This document shows positions 36,142-48,257 of a stretch of DNA of 64,000 bases, piece after piece (position 1 is the first letter of the stretch; every line of letters begins with the position of its first letter). Under the pieces are notes generated by a model. It did no database searches. It was given only the letters and a program-made list of their open reading frames with translations, and was not told the origin of the DNA. The translations under genes and the position numbers were made by a program. The stretch comes from Anaeromyxobacter paludicola (GTDB taxonomy: Bacteria > Myxococcota > Myxococcia > Myxococcales > Anaeromyxobacteraceae), in the NCBI RefSeq assembly GCF_023169965.1, contig NZ_AP025592.1, forward strand, positions 3,410,001 to 3,474,000. Direction: 5' to 3'.

Positions 36142-37091
36142 GGCGCGCACCCCTCCCAGAAGTCCCGCAGGTCCTCGGGCCACGGCGCCTCGAGCGCCAC
36201 CGGCTCCCGGGTGACCGGGTGCGGCACGGTGAGCCGCCAGGCGTGCAGCGCGTGCCGGTCGAGCCGCAGGGCGGCGCGGTCGGCGTCGGTCATCGCGCGC
36301 TTGGTGAACCGGTCGAAGATGGTCTCGTCGGCGCCGTAGATCTTGTCGCCCACCATCGGCAGCCCGGCGTGGTGCAGGTGGGCGCGGATCTGGTGCTGGC
36401 GGCCGGTCCGGGGGTGGCAGGCGAGCAGGCAGACCGGCGCGCCGTCGCGCGTGCGCCGCCGCGCGAGCACCTCGAAGCGGGTGGCGGACGGCGCGCCGGC
36501 CGGATCGACGTGCATGCGCACCTTCACCGCCGAGGCCTGCGTCAGCGCGAGCGGCGCGTCCACGAGGAAGTCCTCCTCGGCCGGGGCGCCGAGGGCGAGG
36601 GCGAGGTAGGTCTTCTTCACCTTGCCCTGCGCGAAGGCCCGCTTCAGCGCCGCGGTGTGCTCCGGCGCGCCGCCGCAGGCGAGGAGCCCCGAGGTCTCGC
36701 GGTCGAGCCGGTGGGCGGGGTCGATCTTCCGCTCCGGGAAGCGCTCCCGCACGAGCGCGGTGAAGGTGTGGTGGTGGTAGCGCGCCGTCGGGTGGACCGG
36801 CAGCCCGGCCGGCTTGAGCGCCACGAAGAGCGCGCCGTCGTCGTGGGCCACGTCGAACGTGAGCGGCGTGTCGGGCTCGGGATCGGCCTGCTTGAGCAGC
36901 ACGAAGGAGAGGCCGGCCTTCACCTTGCTCGAGGGCTTGAGCGAGCGCCCCGGCTCGGCCTCGAGCCGCTCCTCGATGAGCCGCTGGATCTGCGCCCGCG
37001 AGAGCCGCCGGATCTTCTCCTGAAGGTAGCGGTCGAGCCGCCACCCGGCGTAGTTCTCCTCGACGGTGAAGCGGACGCGGACCTCGGACAT
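36138..37091 (-). CDS. RluA/RluD-family RNA pseudouridine synthase
   Basis: A 317-residue enzyme. An S4 RNA-binding domain (about residues 16-70) precedes the catalytic domain with D130 in HRLDRETSG. Further motifs are KTYLALA and HPRTGRQHQIRAHL. It isomerises uridine in rRNA or tRNA; the exact target (RluD, RluC or RluA type) cannot be settled by eye. Confidence 0.93.
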   Translation of the reverse strand: MSEVRVRFTVEENYAGWRLDRYLQEKIRRLSRAQIQRLIEERLEAEPGRSLKPSSKVKAGLSFVLLKQADPEPDTPLTFDVAHDDGALFVALKPAGLPVHPTARYHHHTFTALVRERFPERKIDPAHRLDRETSGLLACGGAPEHTAALKRAFAQGKVKKTYLALALGAPAEEDFLVDAPLALTQASAVKVRMHVDPAGAPSATRFEVLARRRTRDGAPVCLLACHPRTGRQHQIRAHLHHAGLPMVGDKIYGADETIFDRFTKRAMTDADRAALRLDRHALHAWRLTVPHPVTREPVALEAPWPEDLRDFWEGCAP

Positions 37092-37147
37092 GGGTCGGCG
37101 AACATACCATTGGCCGCCCCCGGGCCGGCTGCTAGGCTGGCCCGCAG

Positions 37148-37645
37148 ATGACGACGCCCGCGCTCCTCGCCGCGGCGCTGCTCCTCGGCGCCGCCCCGGA
37201 CCCCGCCTCCCCGCCGCTCGGCGTGGCGCCCTTCGGCGCCGCCCCGCAGCTCTCCTTCAGCGCCCGGCGCGCCGCCGAGGAGGTCGCCCGCGCCCTCGCC
37301 AGCGACGGCGTCGCCGTGCTCGGGCCGGACCGCGCCGAGGCGCGGCTCGGGCGCGAGCGGACCGAGCTGCTCGCCGCCTGCGGCGCCGACGCCCACTGCC
37401 TCGCCGGCGCCGCCGCGCCGCTCGGCGTGGAGCGGGTGCTCGGGGGCGAGCTCCAGCAGGGCGAGGGCCGCTACCGGGCGCGGCTCGTGCTGGTGCGCGT
37501 GAAGGACGAGCGGGTCCTCGGGAGCGTCGAGCGCGACCTGCCCCTCGGGACGAAGCGGCTCCAGGCGGAGCTGGCCGAGGTGGCCCGCCGGCTGCTCCGG
37601 GGCGGCGAGGCGCCCGCCGCGGCCCGGCCCGACGCCCCCAGGTAG
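37148..37645 (+). CDS. Secreted hypothetical protein
   Basis: 165 residues with a signal peptide (ends near AAP). The region FSARRAAEEVARALASDGVAVLGPDRAEA followed by ACGADAHCLAGAAAPLGVERVLGGELQ looks like a TolB or CsgG-type N-terminal alpha/beta domain. The two Cys residues (ACGADAHC) could form a disulfide. Function unknown. It is convergent with wecB. Confidence 0.75.
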   Translation: MTTPALLAAALLLGAAPDPASPPLGVAPFGAAPQLSFSARRAAEEVARALASDGVAVLGPDRAEARLGRERTELLAACGADAHCLAGAAAPLGVERVLGGELQQGEGRYRARLVLVRVKDERVLGSVERDLPLGTKRLQAELAEVARRLLRGGEAPAAARPDAPR

Positions 37646-37653
37646 CCGCCGCC

Positions 37654-38733
37654 TCACCGCAGGAGCGCGTCCACCACCCGCTCCGCGGCGCGGCCGTCCC
37701 AGAGCTCCGGCCGGCGGCCGCGCTTGCCCCGCCCGTCGAGCGCCGCCTCGGCCTCGCGCACGATCGCCACGGGGTCGGTGCCGACGACGGTGTTGGTCCC
37801 CTCGTCCACGGTGATGGGCCGCTCGGTGTTCTCGCGCAGCGTGAGGCAGGGGACGCCAAGGCCGGTGGCCTCCTCCTGCAGCCCGCCCGAGTCGGTGAGG
37901 AGCAGGGCCGCGCCGCTCGTGAGCGAGAGGAAGTCGAGGTAGCCCTGCGGCTCCACCAGCCGGAGCGCGCCCGCGAGGCCGGCGAGCCCCGGGACCTCGA
38001 GCCGCGCCCGCGTGCGCGGGTGGACCGGGAAGACCACCGGCACCCGCGCGGCCACGCGCGCCAGCGCCGAGAGGAGGCGCGCGAGCACCGCCGGGTCGTC
38101 CACGTTGGAGGGGCGGTGCAGCGTGAGCACCGCGTAGCCGCCGCGCGCGAGCCCGAGCCGCTCCGGCACCTCGCGGGCGCGGGCCGCCGGCAGGCTCGCG
38201 AGCAGCGAGTCGATCATCACGTTGCCGACCCGGGCCACCCGCGCCGCCGGGATCCCCTCGCGCGCCAGGTTCCGGTCGGCGTCGGGGCTGGGGGTGAGGA
38301 GCAGGTCGGCGAGGTGGTCGGTCGCGACCCGGTTCAGCTCCTCCGGCATGGTCCGGTCGAAGCTGCGCAGTCCGGCCTCGAGGTGCGCCACCCGGATCCC
38401 GGCCTTCACCGCCACGAGCGCGGCGGCGAGCGTGGAGTTGACGTCACCGGGCACCACCACCCAGTCCGGCGGCGGCAGGCGGCCGAGCGCCTCCTCGAAG
38501 GCCAGCATGCAGCGGGCGGTCATGGCGGCGTGGCTGCCCGACCCGACGCCGAGGTGGAGGTCCGGGGGCGGCAGGCCCAGGTCCTCGAAGAAGACGTCCG
38601 ACATCCTGGCGTCGTAGTGCTGCCCGGTGTGCACGAGCCGCTGCTCGAGCCCCCGCGCCGCGCAGGCCCGCATCACCGGGGCGACCTTCATGAAGTTGGG
38701 GCGGGTGCCGACGACGTGGACCACGAGCGGCAT
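37654..38733 (-). CDS. wecB: UDP-N-acetylglucosamine 2-epimerase (non-hydrolysing)
   Basis: A 359-residue enzyme that makes UDP-ManNAc for surface polysaccharide. The N-terminal GTRPNFMKVAPV, HTGQHYD, PGDVNSTLAAALVA, HLEAGLRSFDRTMPEE and DSGGLQEEA motifs are all present. ATG 38733 is chosen because the GTRP motif follows by nine residues. It is divergent from kdsB. Confidence 0.95.
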   Translation of the reverse strand: MPLVVHVVGTRPNFMKVAPVMRACAARGLEQRLVHTGQHYDARMSDVFFEDLGLPPPDLHLGVGSGSHAAMTARCMLAFEEALGRLPPPDWVVVPGDVNSTLAAALVAVKAGIRVAHLEAGLRSFDRTMPEELNRVATDHLADLLLTPSPDADRNLAREGIPAARVARVGNVMIDSLLASLPAARAREVPERLGLARGGYAVLTLHRPSNVDDPAVLARLLSALARVAARVPVVFPVHPRTRARLEVPGLAGLAGALRLVEPQGYLDFLSLTSGAALLLTDSGGLQEEATGLGVPCLTLRENTERPITVDEGTNTVVGTDPVAIVREAEAALDGRGKRGRRPELWDGRAAERVVDALLR

Positions 38734-38867
38734 GTCGCCCGAAAAGCTAGGGACGGCGGGCCAGTCGGGAGAGTGCCTTCCTTGGGGGATGGCGCCGCGC
38801 CCCTCGCGTCCCCGGCGCGCGCCCGGCCGCTCCCTCGCGGCGCGGGCGCACTTTCGGCAGGGGGCGA

Positions 38868-38896
38868 TTGACGGGAGATCCCCGGCATCGTACTTA
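38868..38896 (+). promoter_or_regulatory. Promoter of kdsB-pyrG-kdsA
   Basis: TTGACG (38868-38873), a 17-bp spacer and TACTTA (38891-38896). The TTG start of kdsB is only 12 bp after the -10 box, so the message would have almost no leader. Confidence 0.5.
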
Positions 38897-38907
38897 GTGG
38901 TCCCGGT

Positions 38908-42139
<3,232 letters not shown>

Positions 42140-42143
42140 GGCG

Positions 42144-42345
42144 GCGGGGGGGCCCCCCTCCCCGGCCCTCCCCCCGCACGCGGGGGGAGGGTGGATCGGC
42201 TCCGCCCCTTCCCCCCACTGAGCCCTCTTCCCCTCGCCGCCGGACGGCTCGGCGCGCGGCGAGCTCTTCCCCTCGCCGCCGGACGGCCCGGCGCGCGGCG
42301 AGCGCTTCCCCTCCCCGCCGGAGGGGGGGAGGGACAGGGAGGGGT
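42144..42345. repeat. GC-rich hairpin repeat cluster, copy 2, with two 39-bp tandem units
   Basis: It holds hairpin arms of the window-wide family at both ends. Two 39-bp copies (42225-42263 and 42264-42302) differ at one base; a third copy is partial. They separate kdsA from kdsC by 251 bp, in an otherwise overlapping operon. Confidence 0.75.
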
Positions 42346-42390
42346 GGCGCGGCCCACGCGAAGCGTTCGCTCCTCGCCCGCGCCGCGAAG

Positions 42391-42858
42391 GTGAAGCTCC
42401 TCCTCCTCGACGTGGACGGCGTCCTCACCGACGGCCGGCTCTTCTACTCGGAGCGGGGCGAGGAGCTGAAGGCCTTCGACGTGAAGGACGGCCACGGGAT
42501 CGTCCTGCTGCGCTCGCACCTCGCCCTCGGCGTCATCTCCGGCCGGCCCGGCCTCGCCCGGCGCCGCCTCGAGGAGCTCGGCTTCACGCACCTCGTCTTC
42601 GGCCAGCGCGACAAGCTCGCCGCCTACGCCGACCTGCGCGCCGGGCTCGGGCTCGCGGACGAGGAGGTGGCGTACATGGGGGACGACGTGAACGACCTCG
42701 CCCTCCTCGCCCAGGTGGGGCTCTCGGCCGCGCCGGCCGACGCCCGCCCCGAGGTGCTCGCCCAGGTGGACTTCGTGGCGCGAGCCGGCGGCGGTCGCGG
42801 GGCGGTCCGCGAGCTCTGCGAGCTCCTGCTCCGGGCGCGGGGCGCCTGGGAGTACTGA
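42391..42858 (+). CDS. kdsC: 3-deoxy-D-manno-octulosonate 8-phosphate phosphatase
   Basis: 155 residues from GTG 42391. The HAD phosphatase motifs are LLLDVDGVLTDG (nucleophile Asp 7 residues in), VISGRPG, KLAAYADL and YMGDDVNDLALL. Family members are usually near 170 residues with a short N-terminal helix. The frame continues upstream (AHAKRSLLARAAK) without a good start codon, so the repeat cluster may have altered the original start. Confidence 0.9.
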   Translation: MKLLLLDVDGVLTDGRLFYSERGEELKAFDVKDGHGIVLLRSHLALGVISGRPGLARRRLEELGFTHLVFGQRDKLAAYADLRAGLGLADEEVAYMGDDVNDLALLAQVGLSAAPADARPEVLAQVDFVARAGGGRGAVRELCELLLRARGAWEY

Positions 42859-42862
42859 GCGC

Positions 42863-42910
42863 GCCCCCGCCCCGGCCCTCCCCCGCTTCGCGGGAGCGGG
42901 AGACGGGGCC
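42863..42910. repeat. GC-rich hairpin repeat, copy 3
   Basis: A short member with hairpin CCCCCGC-TTCG-CGGGAG, directly after kdsC and before lpxL. Confidence 0.65.
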
Positions 42911-43001
42911 TGGTGGCGCCGTGCCCTCCGGCGCCGCTCCGCGCAACCCCACGTTCGCGCGGTACCCGCCCCGTCCGGCGGCGTGCTAGCTTCCGCCGCC
43001 G

Positions 43002-43970
43002 ATGTCGATCCCCTGGCACAAGCGGGCGCGGCGGCGGCTCCGCTCCGCCGCCATCGGCTTCCTGGCGCGGGCCCTGTCGCGGCTGCCGCTCGGCTGGGCG
43101 CTCGCGCTCGGCGCCCTCTGTGGGCGGCTCGCGTACCGCTTCGGCGGCGAGACGCGCCGGCAGATGCTCTCGCACCTCGCCCGCGCCTTCCCGGAGAAGC
43201 CGCTCCAGGAGCACGAGGCGATCGCGCGGGCCTCGCTCGTCCACCTCGCCCAGCTCGCCCTCGAGGTGATCGCGGTCCGCGCCTACGACGCGCGGCTCGA
43301 GGAGTACGTCACCTTCGCGGGCGCGGGCGAGCGGCTCCTGGCCGAGGCGATGGCGCGCGGGCGCGGCCTGGTCTTCGTCACCGGCCACGTCGGCAACTGG
43401 GAGCTCCTCGCCCGGCGCATCGGCCGCACCGGCGTGCCGAACGCGGTCATCGCGCGGCGGAGCGCCGACGAGCGGGTGAACGCGCTCATGGAGCGGTTCC
43501 GGGCCGAGGGCGGGGTCGCCACCCTGTGGCGCGAGGACCCGGCCACCGCCCGCGCCCTCATCCGGAACTTCCGCGCCGGCAAGCTGCTCGGGATCCTGGT
43601 GGACCAGGACACCCGGGTGCAGGGGGTGTTCGTGCCGTTCTTCGGGCGGCTCGCCTTCACCCCCCGGGCGGCGGCGGACCTGGCCCTCCGCTTCGGCGCG
43701 CCGGTGGTGGTCGGCACCTGCCACCGGGCCGGCGACCGGCCGGGCCACGTGCTCGAGCTGACCGAGGTCGGGTACGACCCCGACCCGGCCGATCCCGAGG
43801 CCGAGGTCCAGCGGATCACCCTCGAGTGCACCCGGATCCTGGAGGACGCGATCCGGGCCCACCCCGCCGAATGGGTCTGGATGCACGACCGCTGGAAGAC
43901 CCGCCCCGGCGGGGAAAACACCCCCCAAGCAATTGCGGTGCCGAAAACGCGTGAAATGACGGGGGTCTAG
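43002..43970 (+). CDS. lpxL: Lipid A acyltransferase (LpxL/HtrB family)
   Basis: A 322-residue inner-membrane enzyme adding a secondary acyl chain to lipid A. The catalytic H129-x4-E134 motif sits in TGHVGNWE. A further family motif is EWVWMHDRWKTRP. The N-terminal amphipathic/hydrophobic segment (about 10-45) anchors it. LpxL versus LpxM or LpxP specificity is not resolved. Confidence 0.92.
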   Translation: MSIPWHKRARRRLRSAAIGFLARALSRLPLGWALALGALCGRLAYRFGGETRRQMLSHLARAFPEKPLQEHEAIARASLVHLAQLALEVIAVRAYDARLEEYVTFAGAGERLLAEAMARGRGLVFVTGHVGNWELLARRIGRTGVPNAVIARRSADERVNALMERFRAEGGVATLWREDPATARALIRNFRAGKLLGILVDQDTRVQGVFVPFFGRLAFTPRAAADLALRFGAPVVVGTCHRAGDRPGHVLELTEVGYDPDPADPEAEVQRITLECTRILEDAIRAHPAEWVWMHDRWKTRPGGENTPQAIAVPKTREMTGV

Positions 43971-44037
43971 CGCCCCTCCTTCGCGCAAGTCCCGTAGCAA
44001 GGGCTGTGCCACTAGATCGACCCTGCCCAATAATGCT

Positions 44038-44583
44038 ATGAAAAAGCGGATTTGGACGCGGCTGGCGGCCCTGGCGCTGGCGCTGGGAACGGGCGTTGGC
44101 GGCAGCGGTTGCGGCCCTGGTCGAGAGTCGGAGGCGCGGCGAGTGACACCGGAAGTGAAGCTCGAGGGGCTCTCGTTCCGCGTGTTCCGCGGGGCCGAGC
44201 TCGAGGTGTCCGGTACCGCCCGGAGCGCCACCTGGGAGCGCGGCAGCGCCGGGCTCTCGGCCGAGCAGGTCGTGGCCCACTTCCCTCCCTCGGAGGGGCG
44301 TCCTGCCGCCAGCGTCACCGCGGCCCGCATGACCGGCAGCCTCCGCACCCACGACTTCGCCGCCACCGGCGGGCTGGTGGCCAGCCAGGGCGCCGAGCGG
44401 ATCGAGAGCCCCTCCGGCCGCTACAGCAGCCGGACCGGGTTCCTGAGCGGCGACGAGCAGGTCGAGGTCTTCGGCAAGGGGTACCAGCTCTCCGGCAAGG
44501 GCTACGCGCTCGACCCGACGACCCGCGCCCTCACCATCGGCGGCCGGGCCCACCTCGTCGCCGGGGAGGGCGGCTCGAGGTGA
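44038..44583 (+). CDS. lptC: LPS export protein LptC
   Basis: A 181-residue bridge component connecting LptB2FG to LptA. A short N-terminal hydrophobic segment is followed by beta-strand repeats (LSFRVFRGAELEVSGTA, ADLRTHDF-like strands) typical of the OstA/LptC jellyroll. The segment ends in GGSGC, a weak lipobox, so it may be a lipoprotein instead of the usual single-pass anchor. Its place directly before lptA and lptB supports the call. It overlaps lptA by 4 bp. Confidence 0.85.
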   Translation: MKKRIWTRLAALALALGTGVGGSGCGPGRESEARRVTPEVKLEGLSFRVFRGAELEVSGTARSATWERGSAGLSAEQVVAHFPPSEGRPAASVTAARMTGSLRTHDFAATGGLVASQGAERIESPSGRYSSRTGFLSGDEQVEVFGKGYQLSGKGYALDPTTRALTIGGRAHLVAGEGGSR

Positions 44584-45101
44584 TCGGCGCCGCCTCCCTC
44601 GCGCTGGCGCTCCTCGCGGGCGCCCCGCGCACCGGTCCGCGCGCGGCCCCGCCGGGCGGCGCGGCGCCCCCGGTGCACGTGACCGCCGACGAGGTCGAGT
44701 ACCGCTACAAGGAGCGCAAGGCGGTCTTCGTCGGGCGGCCGCTCGTCAAGCTCACCCGCGAGGACTCCGTCCTCCTCTGCAAGCGGCTCGTCGCCGACAA
44801 CGACGCCGAGGGGCGGATCAGCCACGCGGTCTGCACCGGCGACGTGCGCTTCACCCGCGGGCAGAAGCTCGCCACCTGCGAGGTCGCCACCTACGACGAC
44901 GCCAAGGGCACCATCGTCTGCGAGGGCCACCCGGTGCTGCACGACGGCGACTCGGTGCTGCACGGCGAGCTGCTCACCTACGACCTCGACCAGGACCGGG
45001 CCGTCATGACCAAGGCCAAGGGCACGGTGGTGCAGCGGCCCGGCGAGGGCGACGCGACCGGCCGCCGCAAGAAGCGGTCGGCGGGGGAGGGCGCGAAGTG
45101 A
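44580..45101 (+). CDS. lptA: LPS transport periplasmic protein LptA
   Basis: A 173-residue periplasmic protein with signal peptide (residues 1-15) and OstA-type repeats (VHVTADEVEYRYKERKAVF, CTGDVRFTRGQK, CEGHPVLHDGDSVLHGELLTYDL). It forms the bridge filament that carries LPS across the periplasm. GTG start, 4-bp overlaps with both neighbours. Confidence 0.93.
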   Translation: MIGAASLALALLAGAPRTGPRAAPPGGAAPPVHVTADEVEYRYKERKAVFVGRPLVKLTREDSVLLCKRLVADNDAEGRISHAVCTGDVRFTRGQKLATCEVATYDDAKGTIVCEGHPVLHDGDSVLHGELLTYDLDQDRAVMTKAKGTVVQRPGEGDATGRRKKRSAGEGAK

Positions 45102-45868
45102 CCGCGCCCCGCACGCTCCGGGCCGAGGGGCTCGCGAAGAGCTACCGCCGCCGCAAGGTGGTGGACGGCGTCTCCTTCGAGGTCGCGCCGGGGGAGGTGG
45201 TGGGGCTCCTCGGGCCGAACGGCGCCGGGAAGACCACCAGCTTCAACATGACGGTCGGCCTCGTGGCCGCCGACGCGGGGCGGGTGCTCCTCGGCGACCG
45301 GGAGCTGACGCGGCTGCCGATGCACCGCCGCGCCCGGCTCGGGCTCGGGTACCTGCCGCAGGAGCCGTCCATCTTCCGCAAGCTCACGGTGCGCGAGAAC
45401 TTCACCGCCGTGCTCGAGGCGCTCGGGGTGGCCCGCGCCGAGCGCGAGGCCCGCGCCCGCGCGCTGCTCGAGGAGTTCCGGCTCGAGGCGGTGGCGGAGA
45501 GCCTGGGCGAGCAGCTCTCGGGCGGCGAGCGCCGCCGGGCCGAGGTGGCGCGCAGCCTGCTCGCCTCCCCGCACTACGTCCTCTTCGACGAGCCCTTCGC
45601 CGGCGTGGATCCGATCGCGGTGGCAGAACTGCAGCGGCTCATCGGTTCCCTGAAGGCGCGCGGCATCGGCGTGCTGCTCACCGACCACAACGTCCGCGAG
45701 GCGCTCCACATCTGCGATCGCGCGTACGTCCTCGCCGCCGGGCGGATCCTCGAGGAGGGGACCCCGGCCCACATCGCCGCGAGCGCCCGCGCCCGCGCCG
45801 CCTACCTGGGCGAACGCTTCAGGCTTGAACCGGCGACCGACGCCGCGGAGGGGTCTCCCGCACCATGA
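45098..45868 (+). CDS. lptB: LPS export ABC transporter ATPase LptB
   Basis: 256 residues. Walker A GPNGAGKT, signature LSGGERRR and Walker B YVLFDEPFAGVD. The LptB-specific segment TRLPMHRRARLGLGYLPQEPSIFRKLTV is present. It powers extraction of LPS from the inner membrane with LptF and LptG, which are encoded elsewhere. GTG start, 4-bp overlap with rpoN. Confidence 0.97.
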   Translation: MTAPRTLRAEGLAKSYRRRKVVDGVSFEVAPGEVVGLLGPNGAGKTTSFNMTVGLVAADAGRVLLGDRELTRLPMHRRARLGLGYLPQEPSIFRKLTVRENFTAVLEALGVARAEREARARALLEEFRLEAVAESLGEQLSGGERRRAEVARSLLASPHYVLFDEPFAGVDPIAVAELQRLIGSLKARGIGVLLTDHNVREALHICDRAYVLAAGRILEEGTPAHIAASARARAAYLGERFRLEPATDAAEGSPAP

Positions 45869-47370
45869 GTCTCGAGCTCAAGCAGCACCTCAAGATGACG
45901 CAGCAGCTGGTGATGACCCCCCAGCTGCAGCAGGCGATCAAGCTCCTGCAGCTCTCGCGGATGGAGCTGGTGGACCTGATCCGCACCGAGATCACCGAGA
46001 ACCCCCTGCTCGAGGACCCGGGCGAGGGCGAGGAGGACTCCCGCGCCGAGGGCGCGAGCCCGGCCGAGCAGCAGCAGGCCGAGGCGGAGCCGGTGCACAA
46101 GGAGGCGGAGCGCGCCGAGGAGGTGAAGGGCGAGGAGGGCGCCAACGAGATCGACTGGGACCAGTACCTCGACCACTACCAGCTCCAGGGCCACACCGCG
46201 CCGTCGAACCGCGGGCTCGCCGACGAGGAGCTGCCGGGGTACGAGGCCACGCTCACCAAGAAGGGCGACCTCGTCGATCACCTCACCTGGCAGCTGCGGC
46301 TCTCCAACTTCTCCCCCGACGAGGAGAAGGTGGCGATGCTCATCATCGGGAACCTCGACCAGGACGGCTACTTCAAGATGCCGGCGGTGGAGGGCGAGGA
46401 GGACGGCGGCTCGTCGCGCGACCCGCTGGTCCGGGTGGCCTTCGAGTCGGGCATGGGGATGGAGTTCGCGGAGAAGGTGCTGCGCCGGGTGCAGGCCTTC
46501 GACCCGCTGGGCGTCGCCGCGCGCGACCTGCGCGAGTGCCTGCTCATCCAGGTGGGCGCGCTCAACGCCGACACGCCCGAGATCGTGGCGATCATCGAGC
46601 GCCACCTGAAGCACCTCGAGTCGAAGAACTACGGCGCCATCGCCAAGGACCTCAAGATCTCGGTCGAGGAGGTGGTGAAGGCGGTCAAGGTGATCAGCCA
46701 CCTCGAGCCGAAGCCGGGGCGCGCCTTCTCCGGCGAGGAGCCGCAGTACATCACGCCCGACGTCTACGTCTACAAGATGGGCGACAAGTACGTGACCGTC
46801 CTCAACGACGACGGGCTCTCGAAGCTGCGCATCAGCGGCACCTACCGCGCCGCCCTGAAGAACGGGCGGGCCGGCGAGGCGAAGGAGTACATCCAGGACA
46901 AGCTGCGCAGCGCGGTCTGGCTCATCCGCTCCATCCACCAGCGGCAGCGGACCATCTACAAGGTCACCGAGTCGATCGTGAAGTTCCAGCGCGACTTCTT
47001 CGACAAGGGCATCGCCCACCTGAAGCCGCTCATCCTGCGCGACGTGGCCGAGGACATCGGGATGCACGAGTCCACCGTCTCGCGCGTCACCACCAACAAG
47101 TACGTCCACACGCCGCAGGGCATCTACGAGCTCAAGTTCTTCTTCAACTCCGCCATCAACAAGACCGGCGGCGACGAGATCGCGAGCGAGGCGGTGAAGA
47201 ACCACATCCGCCAGATCGTGTCCGGCGAGGACCCGAAGCACCCCCACTCGGATCAGAAGATCGTGGAGATCCTGAAGGGGCAGGGGATCGAGATCGCCCG
47301 CCGCACCGTCGCCAAGTACCGCGAGGTGCTGGGCATCCTGCCGAGCTCCAAGCGTAAGAAGTATTTTTAG
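45865..47370 (+). CDS. rpoN: RNA polymerase sigma-54 factor
   Basis: 501 residues. Region I is Gln/Leu-rich (LKQHLKMTQQLVMTPQLQQ), region II acidic (about 45-105). The core-binding domain follows, and the C-terminal RpoN box ARRTVAKYRE is near 485-495. The helix-turn-helix LRDVAEDIGMHESTVSRV recognises the -12 element. Its place after lptB and before hpf/ptsN is the classic proteobacterial order. Confidence 0.98.
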   Translation: MSLELKQHLKMTQQLVMTPQLQQAIKLLQLSRMELVDLIRTEITENPLLEDPGEGEEDSRAEGASPAEQQQAEAEPVHKEAERAEEVKGEEGANEIDWDQYLDHYQLQGHTAPSNRGLADEELPGYEATLTKKGDLVDHLTWQLRLSNFSPDEEKVAMLIIGNLDQDGYFKMPAVEGEEDGGSSRDPLVRVAFESGMGMEFAEKVLRRVQAFDPLGVAARDLRECLLIQVGALNADTPEIVAIIERHLKHLESKNYGAIAKDLKISVEEVVKAVKVISHLEPKPGRAFSGEEPQYITPDVYVYKMGDKYVTVLNDDGLSKLRISGTYRAALKNGRAGEAKEYIQDKLRSAVWLIRSIHQRQRTIYKVTESIVKFQRDFFDKGIAHLKPLILRDVAEDIGMHESTVSRVTTNKYVHTPQGIYELKFFFNSAINKTGGDEIASEAVKNHIRQIVSGEDPKHPHSDQKIVEILKGQGIEIARRTVAKYREVLGILPSSKRKKYF

Positions 47371-47554
47371 CCCCCTCCGGGGCGAATCCGCCCGTGATCG
47401 CCGGGCGGAGGTCTGTTACGCTTTTCTCGTGGGCCTTTCGCCCAGTCTGCAGCACCTGGATCACCGGCCGCGGCGCGGCGCGCTCCACCTCAGCGTGGGG
47501 TCGCCGGACGCGGCCGTCGCGTCTCACGACTCCACAACGAGCAGGAGGCCGTTC

Positions 47555-48094
47555 ATGCAGGTCAATGTCACCTTCAGGCACATCGAGTCGACGGAAGCGC
47601 TCAAGGCGCACGCGCGGGAGAAGGTGGAGCACATCCAGCGGTACCTCGACCACGCGAGCGACGCGCACGTGGTGCTCTACGTGGAGAACCTGGACCACCA
47701 CGCCGACATCACCCTGAAGGCCGGGCCCTACCTGCTGCGCGGGCGCGCCCGCTCGGAGGACATGTACGCCTCCATCGACGCCGCCGCGGACAAGATCGAG
47801 AAGCAGCTCAAGAAGCACAAGGAGAAGCTGAAGAACCACAAGGCCCCGGCCGCGCCGGTCGAGCCGGTGGCGATCAGCCACGAGGTGTTCGACGCCGAGA
47901 AGCACCCGAGCGACCGGATCGTGAAGAGCGTCAGCTTCCAGGCGAAGCCGATGAGCCTCGACGAGGCGGTGATGCAGCTCGACCTGCTCGACTCGCACTT
48001 CTTCGTGTTCCAGAGCGCCAAGGACCGGACGATCAACGTCGTCTACCGCCGCGACGACGGCAACCTCGGGCTCATCAAGGCCCAGGCGAGCTAG
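47555..48094 (+). CDS. hpf: Ribosome hibernation promoting factor, long form
   Basis: 179 residues from ATG 47555, which follows CAGGAGG. The N-terminal RaiA/HPF domain (1-105) is linked to a C-terminal dimerisation domain (about 120-179, SVSFQAKPMSLDEAVMQLDLL...FVFQSAK). Long HPF dimerises 70S into 100S ribosomes in resting cells. A strong hairpin follows, so ptsN may have its own promoter. Confidence 0.95.
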   Translation: MQVNVTFRHIESTEALKAHAREKVEHIQRYLDHASDAHVVLYVENLDHHADITLKAGPYLLRGRARSEDMYASIDAAADKIEKQLKKHKEKLKNHKAPAAPVEPVAISHEVFDAEKHPSDRIVKSVSFQAKPMSLDEAVMQLDLLDSHFFVFQSAKDRTINVVYRRDDGNLGLIKAQAS

Positions 48095-48117
48095 CCAGAG
48101 CGCCGCCGCAGCTCGCG

Positions 48118-48147
48118 CCGCCGCTCCGGGGAGACCCGGGGCGGCGG
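48118..48147 (+). terminator. Strong hairpin between hpf and ptsN
   Basis: A 13-bp stem (CCGCCGCTCCGGG / CCCGGGGCGGCGG, one T-G wobble) with a GAGA loop, followed by TGGTGTTT. Confidence 0.6.
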
Positions 48148-48257
48148 TGGTGTTTCGGGGCCGCCGCGCGGCCCGCCGCGCGGGCCGCGCAGCCCCTCCC
48201 GTTCCGCTTGCTTTCTCGGCGGCGGATCGTCAAAAGTCTCTCGCACTCGGGTCGCCC

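Noticed and set aside
43971-44037. Sigma-54 promoter before lptC
   Set aside because: A GGC...TGCC-like pair is present, but the spacing and core bases do not match the -24/-12 consensus.
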